A DNA stretch of 64,000 nt. Source: Tetraselmis striata. Lineage: Eukaryota > Chlorophyta > Chlorodendrophyceae > Chlorodendrales > Chlorodendraceae. The stretch is taken from positions 62,001-126,000 of the forward strand of contig VCJN01002508.1 in assembly GCA_006384855.1 (NCBI GenBank), written 5' to 3'. Below are positions 22,759 through 33,107 of this stretch, piece after piece (position 1 is the stretch's first letter; each line of letters starts with the position of its first letter). Under the pieces are notes generated by a model. The model was not told the DNA's origin, did not search any database, and saw nothing but the letters and a program-made list of their open reading frames with translations. A program made the position numbers and the translations under genes.

Positions 22759-22954
22759 GTCGTGTTTTTGACGGTGTGATCACTGGCCTCTGGTTAGTCT
22801 TAGGCCTGTATGACACGGGACGTGCTCTACCGGTAGACCGCTCTACCGCCGTAATTTCTACACGCACAGCGCGCCACGTCGCAAAAAGTGCAATTCGGCC
22901 CTAGAGCGGTAGACCGGTCTAGCATTTCGGCGGTAGGGTGGCATCGGTAGCTAC

Positions 22955-24410
22955 CAGGGTTGGGCTCCAGTCCACTTTTGAATACTGCAGGCTGCAGTGC
23001 AGTGCAGTAGGCTGCAGTGCATGCTGCAGTACTGCAGCCTGCAGTGCAGCCTGCAGTTAAGGCTGCATTCAACGGGCTGCAGTACTGCAGGCTGCAGTGC
23101 AGGCTGCAGTAGCACTGCATTTGCTGATTTTAGGGAAGGGAAGGGCGGGACAGTGAAGGGCAAAGGGGCTGCCATGGCGGATGCAGAGGGGCAGCAATCG
23201 TGGTGGAAGTTGTAATACATCATTAAATTGCCTACAGAGGGGAAAAGCCTACTGTGTGTACATTTGTGTGTGTCCAACGATGATGCTGTCCCCACGCATG
23301 CATAGTGAAACATGCGTAAAAAAGCATGATGGCATAAAAACCCTCTAATTTCCCGCCTCCTCATCCGCTGGCGCTGCCTCCTCATACTGCTCCAGCATGG
23401 ACTCCACCGCTTCCCATTGAATGCGGCTGGCCTCCCCCTCGCCCTCGCCATCAAGGACTTGGCTGGCCAGCCAATCCTCCCCGCATGGCTTGAGTAGATC
23501 CGCCGCCACGGCGCTGAAAGCAGCCTCCCCGTAGTACGACGCCAGTACCTCCTTGACCTTGGCATCCAAATCCAGATTCTTCTGAATAAAGACGCAGGCA
23601 CCCATGTTATCCAGGTTCATTCTATTTCTTAAGTGCATGGTGACAAGGCGTGGGGGCCCTCGTGGGGCAGTGAACCGTGTAGGCCGCCCGTGTCGGCTAA
23701 GTGGCACAGCCAACAACACAGGACGTTCGACTTCCTACTCTCGTCGGGCGGTAGGCTAGTGTCATGCGGCACGAAAAAAGACCAGACGGCACGGTTGTTC
23801 TCGCGCTGGGTGCCGCCCCAGCAGCCGGCGGCGGCTTTGCTGAGGATAGACAGGGGGGGCACTGGGGTTCAGGCCTAAGAGTGGGTCATCTTCGTCGTTG
23901 TCGATGAGAATATCGTCGGCTTGCATCCCAAGTGGTGTCTGTGCCACTCGTGCTGACCTGTTGCCTGCAGTGCTGGCCGCTGCGGCGCCGGTGCTGTCCG
24001 CTGCCATCGCCTCGTCCGCCATCGCTGCTGCGCCTTGCCCCGCGGCAGACTGGTATCCCTCCATGTAATTGACGAAGAGTGACGAGAGGAGGATGAGCAC
24101 GGTGAGCGTAAAGTGAGGATAGGTTCGGCTGGTGTGTGTGGTCTACTGGTATGTGCCCCGATGCGGCGACGTGTGATGTTAAAAGCGAGTACGGTGCTAT
24201 CCGCGGCGCTCGGACCGCCGGAACTGTCGCCATATGGCTTGTTATCATTGGCGGGCGCCATCCAAACGCTATCCAGTGAGATTTGGGGCTGTTTGGGTTA
24301 CTGCACTGCAGTCCCTTTTCGGGAAGTAATGCAGGCTGCAGTGCAGTAGGCTAACTGCAGGCTGCAGTTTCTGAAGTCTGCAGTGCACTCGGTACTGCAG
24401 CCCAACCCTG
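22955..24410 (-). mobile_element. hAT-type element, 1456 bp, 8-bp target duplication
   Basis: Inverted ends start CAGGGTTGGGCT, a common hAT form, and are flanked by an exact 8-bp duplication, GTAGCTAC (22947-22954 and 24411-24418). Both subterminal regions are dense in CTGCAG/TGCAGGCTGCAG motifs (22984-23110 and 24299-24402), like the clustered transposase-binding motifs in hAT elements. The inside carries a small minus-strand gene but no hAT transposase, so it is a non-autonomous derivative. Confidence 0.85.
23345..24064 (-). CDS. hypothetical gene carried by the hAT element
   Basis: Two minus-strand blocks: from an ATG near 24064, MEGYQSAAGQGAAAMADEAM to an acidic block DDILIDNDEDDPLLGLNPS; and 23610-23345, NLDNMGACVFIQKNLDLDAK to an acidic end (LEQYEEAAPADEEAGN). 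A donor GTGCCCCCC after LNP and an acceptor near 23635 would join them but the phase was not resolved. The protein would be small, acidic and without known domain. It may be a captured host fragment or the remains of a transposase N- and C-terminus. Confidence 0.35.
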
Positions 24411-25299
24411 GTAGCTACCGATGCCACCCCCCGCTCTACCGCTCTACCGCTCTATTTTGAACGCGGCACCCTATCCCTGGCGAATCCACCTTCATCGCGC
24501 TACCCCTCGCATGCCGCTCCCTGTGGTCCCACCGAAACTTCGCGCGGGCGGTACACAGATTCCACGCCTCACGGCCATGGCTGCGCGCCCGGAATCGCCC
24601 CGCAAGGCGCCACGGGCGGCCGGTCAAGCGGCTAGTCAAGGTGTGGATCCTTTCGGGCGCCGTGGGCGCCGGGCGCCATGCCGTTGTCCCAGCGGCACGT
24701 CTCGCCATCCGGTGCGCCCAGCGGGGCGCTGCCTCCTAGCGTGTGTTGACCGGAAGGGCATCGCCCCGCTGGCCTCGCTGACCCGTCTCCATCTGGATCT
24801 CATGTCGCGGCGGACAGCGGTCAACCGACTTGAGCCCAGGAGACCGAGCAGCAAGTGCGGCTGGTCCTGCGATGCTCGGTAAGGCGGTAGCGGCTAGTTT
24901 GACCGGTAGAGTTGTTCCCGTGTCATACCGTTCTGAGGGCTCAAAAAGGAACTGAAAAAGTGAAAATACTACATGGTGATTGGCTAGTCGTCATTTGCAT
25001 TTTGCGACGTTGTGAGCTGTGCGTATAGAAATTACGGCGGTAGAGCGGTCTACCGGTAGAGCATGTCCCGTGTCATATATGGTCAGATGTAGTCATCTAG
25101 AGGTTTACAGTACTTAGCAATGTTGTACTTCGCACGATCCTCGCGGTCGGCGCACGGACTGGGGCCTGCCGGCCCGCACCAGCACCACGACCTGAGGGAT
25201 CCGCCCTCGGGCACCGGCACTCTCTGCTTTGCGCTCGCCTCAACCGGCTCGCGCAAGCAGTCTCGACTCTAGCAGTCGAGCAGAGTGTCAGCTTACTCT

Positions 25300-25553
25300 A
25301 TGCCGACTCGGACCCGAGCCTCAGCCTCCGGAGACGCTACACCTTCCCCACCCCGCGACAGCAGGATGCCTCCTCGCCCTGTACCGGAAGACGCCCTAGT
25401 CGACGACGCCCCGGGCGGCGCCACAGCGGCATCCATCGCGGAATTGGAAAAACGTCTGACGGCCCAAGCAATAGCCCTGGAGAAGCGGCTGGCCGAGCAG
25501 TTCGAGGCGGCTACGGCCGCCTTACTCGCTCGACTGGCCCCTCCCGTGCAATC
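25300..25553 (+). pseudogene. gag-like ORF of the DIRS element, 5' part
   Basis: Starts MPTRTRASASGDATPSPPRD and contains a coiled-coil-like block, AELEKRLTAQAIALEKRLAE then QFEAATAALLARLAPPVQ. It is cut at 25553 by the CACTA-like element and resumes at 33832. The coiled coil is consistent with a self-assembling gag protein. Confidence 0.6.
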
Positions 25554-26124
25554 CACTGTGAGATTCAGATGTGACGTAAATGTGCCCTACTGGTGACGAA
25601 CGACGACATACGGGGACGATACGGGACGGACGAGGGACGTGGATTTCATACCCAGTAGCGACGACTATCGCGCGCGACCTGTAAAGTACTATATGAATTT
25701 CTCGTTTCCATAATTTCATCAAATTGATATGCGCACGCGGGCTCGCGTGTCGCCCGCCGACGCGGAGTACCCGGGCTAAGTACAGGCGGCTGCAAGTACT
25801 CGCTGCACATCGCTGCACATCGCCGCGGTGTGCCGCGATGTGCGGCACGACGGGCGGAGGTGTGGGCGGATGTAGGTGGTACGGTAGGTGGTAGGCGGTA
25901 GGTGGTGTTCGTAGGTGCGCGTTTTAATGCAGCCGCCCTAACTGCTGATGATTGTGTAACGCCCCAGCACGCGCATGAAGTACGGGGTCGTCTCACGGTC
26001 ACCGCCGCTCACCGTTGAATCAAGCGCGGACAGCCGCGCACTCGCATCTGTGTTGCCTGCCGGTGGTGGGTTACATCCACCCCAACTCTCAACCCCCCCC
26101 CGCCCCCCGCGCGCGGCAGCAGGC

Positions 26125-27560
26125 ATGCCGGCAAAGGGATGGATAGCGAGTGTGTCGAAGGATGGCGTGTACACATGCAAGCACTGCCACGGCATCGTGA
26201 CGGGTAGTAGTGAAAGGACGGCGCGAGAGCGGCACTTCCGGAAATACCCGAACTGTAGCCACTCGTTGAAGCGTGCGGCTAAGTTGCGCCGCAAGGCCGC
26301 CTTATCACAAGCAGCAGCAGCAGGGGCGGCAGCAGCAGCAGCAGCAACAGCAGCAACAAGCGCGGCAGCAGGAGTAGCTGGAGCCGTCGGAAACGGCCCG
26401 CCGGCGCCGGTCTCGGACGACGGCGGCTCGAAGGTGGACGATGTGATGGGCGTGGGGGAGGACCCCGTTGGCGAAGACGGTATGGACATCGACGCGCCTG
26501 CGTGGCCGCCGGCGGGCGTCGAACCCGCGATGAGGGCGTGATACGGAAAGGCGATCCCGGCGACTTCTACATGAAGGTCATCGCCAAGAAGTTCCGGGGA
26601 GTATGGCACTACGGCGTGATAACCGGCGTCGTTACCGAGTGGGTGTTGGAGGACTACGGCGGGGCGACCCAGTGGCGCGCTGTTTTCGAGGACGGTGACA
26701 TTGTGGACCTTCTGCGTTCAGAGGTGAGTGGGCCCGGCCTGCGTGCTGGTGGCACCACTCAACTGCGGTTGTATGGAATCACACGCACCCGCCCGGTCGG
26801 CGTGGCAGGTTGTGGAGGCTATGGCGGCTGCCCAGGAGCACCCCCCTGTGGATGCGGACGGGGAGGCTCGCTTGGTAACCGTCCATCAAGGCGATGACTT
26901 GTCCAGTGAATCACGCACCTTGCCCGGCGTGCGTTCAACACAACCCGGCTGGCGGAGGCCAAGCAGAACACTGGCTGCCATGGCGTGTGCCATGTGCATG
27001 TGGTCCTGGGCTATGTCAGCATGATCAACCTCTTCCCCCTCGCGCCGTTCCACCTGTTTTTTTTTGGCTTGGGAAGGGACTTGTGGAGGAAATTTGTCAC
27101 CGTGCAGGGCCACATTGGATTCCGAGCTATGAAGCAGAATCGAAAGGTAACCCCAAGAACTCCAAGAATCGAAAGGTAACCCCCCCCCCCCCCCCCGGGC
27201 GTGGGCGTGGGCGTGGGCGTGGGCGTGACGGCATTCCCCTCCATGACTGCAGGGTCAGGCAAGGTGACGGTGCAGTCCGGCTGGGTCATGGAGGACTGCT
27301 TGCACCACATGGAAACGTTTTCCATTCTTAACGCCGGTCCGCTGCTCGAGGAGGCCCGGGTGAAGGCGATCATGACCGAGAAGGAGCTTCGCGTCCCTAG
27401 GCGGTGCTTGGGCACATGTACAAGCGCATGCAAGGAGCTGCGTGGTTCGTCACGCGGTGGGGGTTGCAGAATGTGGTGACGGAGGAGTACGGCCCCGAGC
27501 GCAAGGCGCAGGTGGACGCGCTCACTAGGGAGGGGAGGACTCGATACCCCGCGCGGCGCC
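26125..27560 (+). pseudogene. zinc-finger and Tudor/PWWP-like element gene
   Basis: From ATG 26125: MPAKGWIASVSKDGVYTC then CKHCHG...RHFRKYPNCSH, a BED/CCHC-like zinc finger, followed by Ala repeats (GCA)n and an acidic stretch. After a frameshift near 26520 comes FRGVWHYGVITGVVTEW with FEDGDIVDLL, the barrel motif of Tudor/PWWP-like domains, ending at a good donor (GAG|GTGAGT, 26724). A phase-0 exon follows at about 26809 (VVEAMAAAQEHPPVDADGEA). Further coding-like pieces are GWVMEDCLHHMETFSILN and GHMYKRMQGAAWFVTRWG before the VNTR. Zinc finger plus chromatin-reader-like domain suggests a DNA-targeting accessory protein. The frame is broken. Confidence 0.5.
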
Positions 27561-28378
27561 AAGGCGCGGCGGCCGGGGCAGCGCGGCGCCAAGGCGCGGC
27601 GGCCGGGGCAGCGCGGCGCCAAGGCGCGGCGGCCGGGGCAGCGCGGCGCCAAGGCGCGGCGGCCGGGGCAGCGCGGCGCCAAGGCGCGGCGGCCGGGGCA
27701 GCGCGGCGCCAAGACAGCGGCGGCCGGGGCAGCGCGGCGCCAAGACAGCGGCGGCCGGGGCAGCGCGGCGCCAAGACAGCGGCGGCCGGGGCAGCGCGGC
27801 GCCAAGGCGCGGCGGCCGGGGCAGCGCGGCGCCAAGGCGCGGCGGCCGGGGCAGCGCGGCGCCAAGGCGCGGCGGCCGGGGCAGCGCGGCGCCAAGACAG
27901 CGGCGGCCGGGGCAGCGCGGCGCCAAGGCGCGGCGGCCGGGGCAGCGCGGCGCCAAGGCGCGGCGGCCGGGGCAGCGCGGCGCCAAGGCGCGGCGGCCGG
28001 GGCAGCGCGGCGCCAAGGCGCGGCGGCCGGGGCAGCGCGGCGCCAAGGCGCGGCGGCCGGGGCAGCGCGGCGCCAAGGCGCGGCGGCCGGGGCAGCGCGG
28101 CGCCAAGGCGCGGCGGCCGGGGCAGCGCGGCGCCAAGGCGCGGCGGCCGGGGCAGCGCGGCGCCAAGGCGCGGCGGCCGGGGCAGCGCGGCGCCAAGGCG
28201 CGGCGGCCGGGGCAGCGCGGCGCCAAGACAGCGGCGGCCGGGGCAGCGCGGCGCCAAGACAGCGGCGGCCGGGGCAGCGCGGCGCCAAGGCGCGGCGGCC
28301 GGGGCAGCGCGGCGCCAAGACAGCGGCGGCCGGGGCAGCGCGGCCCCAAGACAGCGGCGGCCGGGGCAGCGCGGCGCC
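27561..28378 (+). repeat. 27-unit GC-rich VNTR, 30- and 31-bp units
   Basis: Nineteen 30-bp units (AAGGCGCGGCGGCCGGGGCA + GCGCGGCGCC) and eight 31-bp units beginning AAGACAGCGG, in the order 5 long-G, 3 A, 3 G, 1 A, 10 G, 2 A, 1 G, 2 A (G = 30 bp, A = 31 bp). The whole is 818 bp. One A unit (28317-28347) has GCGGCCCC in place of GCGGCGCC. In the sense frame the 30-bp unit reads RRQGAAAGAA. Each 31-bp unit shifts the frame by one. Confidence 0.95.
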
Positions 28379-28429
28379 AAGACAGCGCATACAGCGGAAT
28401 CGGCGGAAAGGGATGCATTACAAGCTGTG

Positions 28430-28980
28430 GACGGCAGCCGCTGAAAACTATGCGGTCATGCCGCAACAACCCCAGCACTGGCTTCTGGATACCTCTGATC
28501 TGGCTGACGGCGGCGGGCTGCGGGATGCAGGGCCGCATGACTGAGGTGGCGGTGCTGGTGAGCCCGCAGAGTCTGCATGCGGCGGAGGCGGCGCAGCCGC
28601 ATAGGCACTAGACAATGCTCTGAAGCGAGCCCCAATTGTCTGCCCAGCGCCTGCCCCAATGTAACGCACCAGCTTGGCAGCAATTGGCAGCTCTTTTGCC
28701 CCCCCCCCCTCCACCCCACAGACACACTACCAATACCAGTTTCTCATCCCGGCGGGCAGTTGATGCGTATACCCAGGCTTGTGCGTACGCGGTGCGGGGG
28801 GGGGGGGGGGGGGGGGAATCACTATAGCTAAGCTAGTGATGTGAGATATGAGTGCAGCAACAGATATTGTGCAAGATATAATACGATGGCATGCAAGCGG
28901 GTCCCCGCTCTTCCACAATCATTGGCCCTGCTCCCTCTTGCCCCGCCCCCGGTGCCCTTTAGCTGCTCTCAGCATCCCGA
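28430..28980. other. no clear gene; G-run at 28796-28816
   Basis: A plus-strand reading after the VNTR (GMHYKLWTAAENYAVMPQQP) runs to about 28545 and may be the tail of the zinc-finger gene. The rest is non-coding with a G-run. Confidence 0.35.
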
Positions 28981-29290
28981 GTGGGATGGGCGGGGCAGCG
29001 GTTGCTACCGAGTGAGGCGTAGCATCGTTTGCAGTGGCAACGCAGCCTTTCCGGTGTGACGCCGCCTGGATGTAACCCAGCAGTACGCGCAAAGTGCAAG
29101 TGCAAGCTGCTGATGGCGGGGATCCCGCGCGGGGGGGGGGGGGGGGGGGGCAGCGGCTGTGGGATAGGCGCGGCAGCGGTTGCTACAGAGTGAGGCGTCG
29201 CATTGTTTGCAGTAGCAACGCAGCCTTTCCGGTTGCATAGTGTGACGCAGCCTGGATGTAACCCAGCAGTACGCGCAAAGTGCAAGTGTT
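28981..29290. repeat. ~125-bp duplicated block around a G-run
   Basis: Positions 28981-29103 and 29158-29290 share GGCAGCGGTTGCTAC, GCAACGCAGCCTTTCCGG and GGATGTAACCCAGCAGTACG in the same order. A G-run (29131-29150) separates them. Confidence 0.8.
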
Positions 29291-29330
29291 ACACGTCCGT
29301 GTGCCCCACCCAATGACATTGCGCCCGACC

Positions 29331-30032
29331 TCACTGACGGCATGTCTCGCTCTCCTTCAGCTCCTGGGCCGTCCGCCGCCTCACCCTGCGCACCCTACCA
29401 GCCGCGCGTGCCTTCTCGGAAGCCTCACACACGGCGGCGCGAGTCGCGTCGTGGAACGCGTCCCTGACATGGCGGAACTCCGCCCTCTTCGTGGCCGTGG
29501 TCGGGCAGGGGACTGCCCGCTGATGGGTCGCCATGCATGGGTACTTGGGGCCGCACAAAGCCGGGGTGCCGTCGCAGCAACACTCCCAGTCCGTCCGTTG
29601 GCCGCAGTCCACGCATGACGGGCGTCCGGCCAGGACACGCACATGATAGTGCATGTGGCCGCCTCCCGCCACTGCTCGTAGTGCTCCGGTCAACATGGCG
29701 ACGAGCAAGTCGGCATGTCCCGCAGGTGGCTGCGGGGCGGGTGGCGCGAGCGCAGCCTCGCTCGCCTCGACAACCCCCTCAGCCCGATCAGTCGCCTCGA
29801 CCACGGCCTCCTCTGCCTCCTGACGCGGCGCACCAGGCGCATCATCGTCGCCTGGCAGGGCGTCCCCCCCCGCAACGGCGCCGTCGGCGGTGGCCGACGC
29901 CGTCGTGGCGGGGTGTTGTGAGGAGGTGGCCCTAGACATAGGTGGGGCCGGCACCGCCATGTGTTGCTCCACATGCGGTGCGGTTCCTGACGCGACAGCT
30001 CCGTCGCACCAGTACCGGCGCCGGCACCCCAC
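29331..30032 (-). CDS. Cys-rich protein of the CACTA-like element
   Basis: A 233-aa minus-strand ORF. A start near 29940 (MSRATSSQHPATTASATADG) seems likely. It has an Ala/Glu-rich helical centre, then CVDCGQRTDWECCCDG and CGPKYPCMATHQ, seven cysteines in a compact zinc-ribbon-like arrangement, and a basic C-terminus (RVRRVRRRTAQELKE). A similar order of Cys-rich module plus Arg-rich tail occurs in transposon-encoded DNA-binding proteins. No catalytic residues. It lies opposite to the zinc-finger gene, so the element appears to carry convergent genes. Confidence 0.45.
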   Translation of the reverse strand: MGCRRRYWCDGAVASGTAPHVEQHMAVPAPPMSRATSSQHPATTASATADGAVAGGDALPGDDDAPGAPRQEAEEAVVEATDRAEGVVEASEAALAPPAPQPPAGHADLLVAMLTGALRAVAGGGHMHYHVRVLAGRPSCVDCGQRTDWECCCDGTPALCGPKYPCMATHQRAVPCPTTATKRAEFRHVRDAFHDATRAAVCEASEKARAAGRVRRVRRRTAQELKESETCRQ

Positions 30033-30039
30033 GCACGCC

Positions 30040-30940
30040 TGCTGGGCTTACCACCAACCGGCATGTTTCCTTTGGGAGGCGGTTCATCCGCGTCGGAGGT
30101 GAGCGGCGGTGCCTGTGTGGGTGTGGATACTGCCCGGCCATTAGGGCTCCCGCCGCCTGTCGCTCCGCCGACCCACGCCGCGGCGTGTGCTGCGCCCCGC
30201 ATAGTCGCCTCGAATATAATATACATGACGCGGGGACGGGGGGGGGATTCGTGCGTTTCGTATGTCGGCGTAAAGGCGTGCGAAGCTGCGGCTGGCGAAG
30301 GTGGTGGAAGTAAGCGTGGCGGCGTCGGCGGCGTATTACCGTGCGTGCATGCGTGCGCAACCCCGCGGCAGCAAGCGCCGGACTCGGCGTGTGCCAGCGG
30401 CAGAGCTGCGAAGCCATGGACACGGTACGGGATGCCAAGTCTGGCTAAGCAACTGCCGAGGCTGGCGGCTTAACCCCCATGTCCGGCGGTTGAGGGACGG
30501 AAAGTGCGTAGAAGTTGATCGGGAAAGCGGGCATATAAGCCTGGCTGTGCTAGGTTCCTATTAAGTAATGACGGTTTGTGCTAAGTAATTCTTAGGGGTA
30601 GACCATGCAGCGCAGGTAGGGGGCGGTATAAATGAGGCCGGGCACATATACTGCTCCACGAAACGACACTGTCGCACGTGTAGTTGAATAGACGCCCCCC
30701 CCCCCCCCCCCCCCCCCCGCCGGGTCGGCCCGCCGACCCGCCACGGCATGTAATATTTGTCATGCATCGCTGGGGTATGTGTGAGTGGATGCCCCGCCGC
30801 CACATCCCCCCCCCCCCCCCCCACCCCCCCCCCCCATTTACACTTGTGCACTCATAAAGTTTGGGCTGGTTTCGGAGCAATACATGTACGTATGTATATA
30901 CATACAATGGAACGTAGGACCTGCGCGGAAAGAGGGGGGG
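30040..30940. other. no gene; three long C-runs
   Basis: C-runs at 30696-30718, 30807-30822 and 30825-30836. Short ORFs on both strands have no motifs. Confidence 0.4.
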
Positions 30941-30949
30941 CTGGCGGAA

Positions 30950-32080
30950 TGCGTTGGGGGTGCGAAGAGTAGCGTGTTGGTGAGATTCGGGGTGCATCGG
31001 ACGCCGGATGCCCATCCACCCAGCGTAAAAGACGCCTACGTAATATTCACACTATATATATTCACACGCAAATGTGTGAAAACCGGACATTCCGTGCCGG
31101 ATGGGTGGGAATACGGCGTCCGATGCAGCCAAAACCCCAGCAACACGCTATTCTGTGCACCGCCAATGCACTCCGCCAGCACCGCCTCATTCTCTGTCGA
31201 TTTCGAAAACGCCTTCACATTACCCACCGGTAATTGCAATTGCCACCGTGTAATGTTGTCACGATGTGCGCACACAACAACACTTACTACCGGTTCCGAC
31301 GCGGATGGAGGCGGGGCTTGCGGAGTGCGTTGGGGGTGCGTAGAGTAGCGTGCTGCAAATAATTGGGGTGCATCGGACGCCGGATGCCCACCCACCCGGC
31401 GTAAAAGACGCGTAATATTCACACTTTATTAACACACAAATGTGTGAAAACCGGACATTCCGTGCCGGATGGGTGGGAATACGGCGTCCGATGCAGCCAA
31501 AACCCCAGCAACACGCTATTATGTGCACCGCCAATGCACTCCGCCAGCACCGCCTCATTCTCTGTCGATTTCGAAAACGCCTTCACATTATCCACCGCTA
31601 ATAATTGCAATTGCCACCGTTTAATGTTGTCACGATGTGCGCACACAACAACACTTACTACCGGTTCCGACGCGGATGGAGGCGAGGCTTGCGGAGTGCG
31701 TTGGGGGTGCGTAGAGTAGCGTGCTGCAAATAATTGGGGTGCATCGGACGCCGGATGCCCATCCACCCGGCGTAAAAGACGCGTAATATTCACACTGCTT
31801 TATTAACACACAAATGTGTGAAAACCGGACATTCCGTGCCGGATGGGTGGGAATACGGCGTCCGATGCAGCCAAAACCCCAGCAACACGCTATTCTGTGC
31901 ACCGCCAATGCACTCCGCCAGCACCGCCTCATTCTCTGTCGATTTCGAAAACGCCTTCACATTATCCACCGCTAATAATTGCAATTGCCACCGTTTAATG
32001 TTGTCACGATGTGCGCACACAACAACACTTACTACCGGTTCCGACGCGGATGGAGGCGAGGCTTGCGGAGTGCACTTGCG
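30950..32080. repeat. three ~375-bp satellite units with internal hairpin
   Basis: The anchor GGTGCATCGGACGCCGGATG occurs at 30989, 31367 and 31738 (periods 378 and 371). Each unit contains an imperfect palindrome of about 130 bp: GCATCGGACGCC near its start pairs with GGCGTCCGATGC, with AATATTCACAC and GTGTGAAAACC inside. Units 2 and 3 are nearly identical and unit 1 is more diverged. Each leaves a minus-strand frame open for about 100 codons by repetition, not as a gene. Confidence 0.9.
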
Positions 32081-32196
32081 GTGCACAGACTAGCGGGAGA
32101 CTAGACCCATTGTCGCTTATTTACAAGCACGGGCGGTGCTGCCAGACCTGATCGTCTACGGCCGATATAATATTCACACTATATTAACGTCGGTGC

Positions 32197-32235
32197 ACAC
32201 CGCCGCACACCGCCGCACACCGCCGCACACCGCTG
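32197..32235 (+). repeat. short CACCGCCGCA array
   Basis: Four units of about 10 bp (ACACCGCCGC), the last diverged. No gene context. Confidence 0.7.
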
Positions 32236-32363
32236 CGCGCGCACATTCGTCGCACACATTATCCCGGATTCACTCGCCGTATCCATTACGCCGTGCTACT
32301 TCAACAATAAACATTGCGAAATTACACCGACACAATGCCGCACCGACTAGCTCTTGACAATAC

Positions 32364-33107
32364 GTGCATATAAATAGTAGTGGCGCGCTGCTCCTCGCCT
32401 CCGATGTGTCGTTGACTGCTGCGGAAGGCGGTCGTCGACTGGGTGTTAGTTTCTCCACCTCGGCCGCCCCCCCCCCCCCCCCCCCCCCCCCGCCCCCCCC
32501 CCCCCCCCCCCCTTCACCGCTCACAGCGCCATGGCCGACCTCGCCCCCCCGGGCAAAAGTGGGCGGCGAGCCTTGTTGTCTCGCGTGTCCGCGCCGCCGG
32601 CATCGAGGAGGACGAGAAAGACATGAGGAAACCCGTGACAAGGTGGGCGCGCAACAAAACACTCCATCCTCCGCATTAGCACGCACCCACTCGTGGCTAA
32701 CTTGTGCCGCGCGCAGGTTCGTCCGGGAGCGCCGTAAGGCCCACCTCAACGCCAAGGCTTCCACAGTGCCAGCGGCGCAACTCGTGGTGGCCGAGGAGGC
32801 CGCATCCTCAGCCGCTTAAAGGCGAAACGATTGTGGCTTGTTGTGGGTGTCTGGGCACAGGGGGCGTCCCGACGCCAAGGTAAGGAAGCTCATGGCGGCG
32901 TCGTCGACGGCACAGCCTCCCGGGGTGGTGAAGACACTGACGGATGACAAGAAGCGGAAGAGGCCAGTGAAGAAACGCCGAGGTAAGAAACTGACGGTCG
33001 CGGAGTCGGAGGCGGAGTCGGAGGCGCAGGCGGAGGCGGAGGCGGAGGCGGCGAGATCGTCGAAGCGGAGGGTCCCCCGGGCACGCAAGAACAAGAACAA
33101 GCAGTAG
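32364..33107 (+). CDS. basic nuclear-type protein of the CACTA-like element
   Basis: A plus-strand ORF (32364-32819) contains Pro-rich C-run sequence and ends RFVRERRKAHLNAKASTVPA, probably exonic after the acceptor CGCGCAG near 32715. A second ORF block (32838-33107) reads KLMAASSTAQPPGVVKTLTD, DDKKRKRPVKKRRG, an E-A/S-E repeat (AESEAESEAQAEAEAEA) and RARKNKNKQ stop. The KKRKRPVKKRR block is a strong nuclear-localisation-type sequence. How the two parts splice was not fixed. Probably DNA-binding or nuclear; otherwise unknown. Confidence 0.4.

Larger units (their letters stand above)
22811..25075. mobile_element. MITE with ~85-bp inverted ends, TA target
   Basis: Left end TGACACGGGACGTGCTCTAC, CGGTAGACCGCTCTACCGCC and on to the CACGCACAGC region matches the reverse complement of 24990-25075. 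TA flanks both ends (22809-22810 and 25076-25077), as in Tc1/mariner-type and similar MITEs. Without the hAT insertion it is about 800 bp and non-coding. Its middle was a palindrome (GGTGGCATCG-GTAGCTAC-CGATGCCACC) now split by the hAT element. Confidence 0.75.

Noticed and set aside
27011-28538. Very long ORFs (over 300 codons) on both strands, 27.0-28.5 kb
   Set aside because: They are produced by the stop-free VNTR and not by coding constraint; the reading frames change wherever a 31-bp unit occurs.
30950-32080. Possible CRISPR-like array
   Set aside because: Units are ~375 bp with no spacer variation, and the genome is eukaryotic; it is a satellite.
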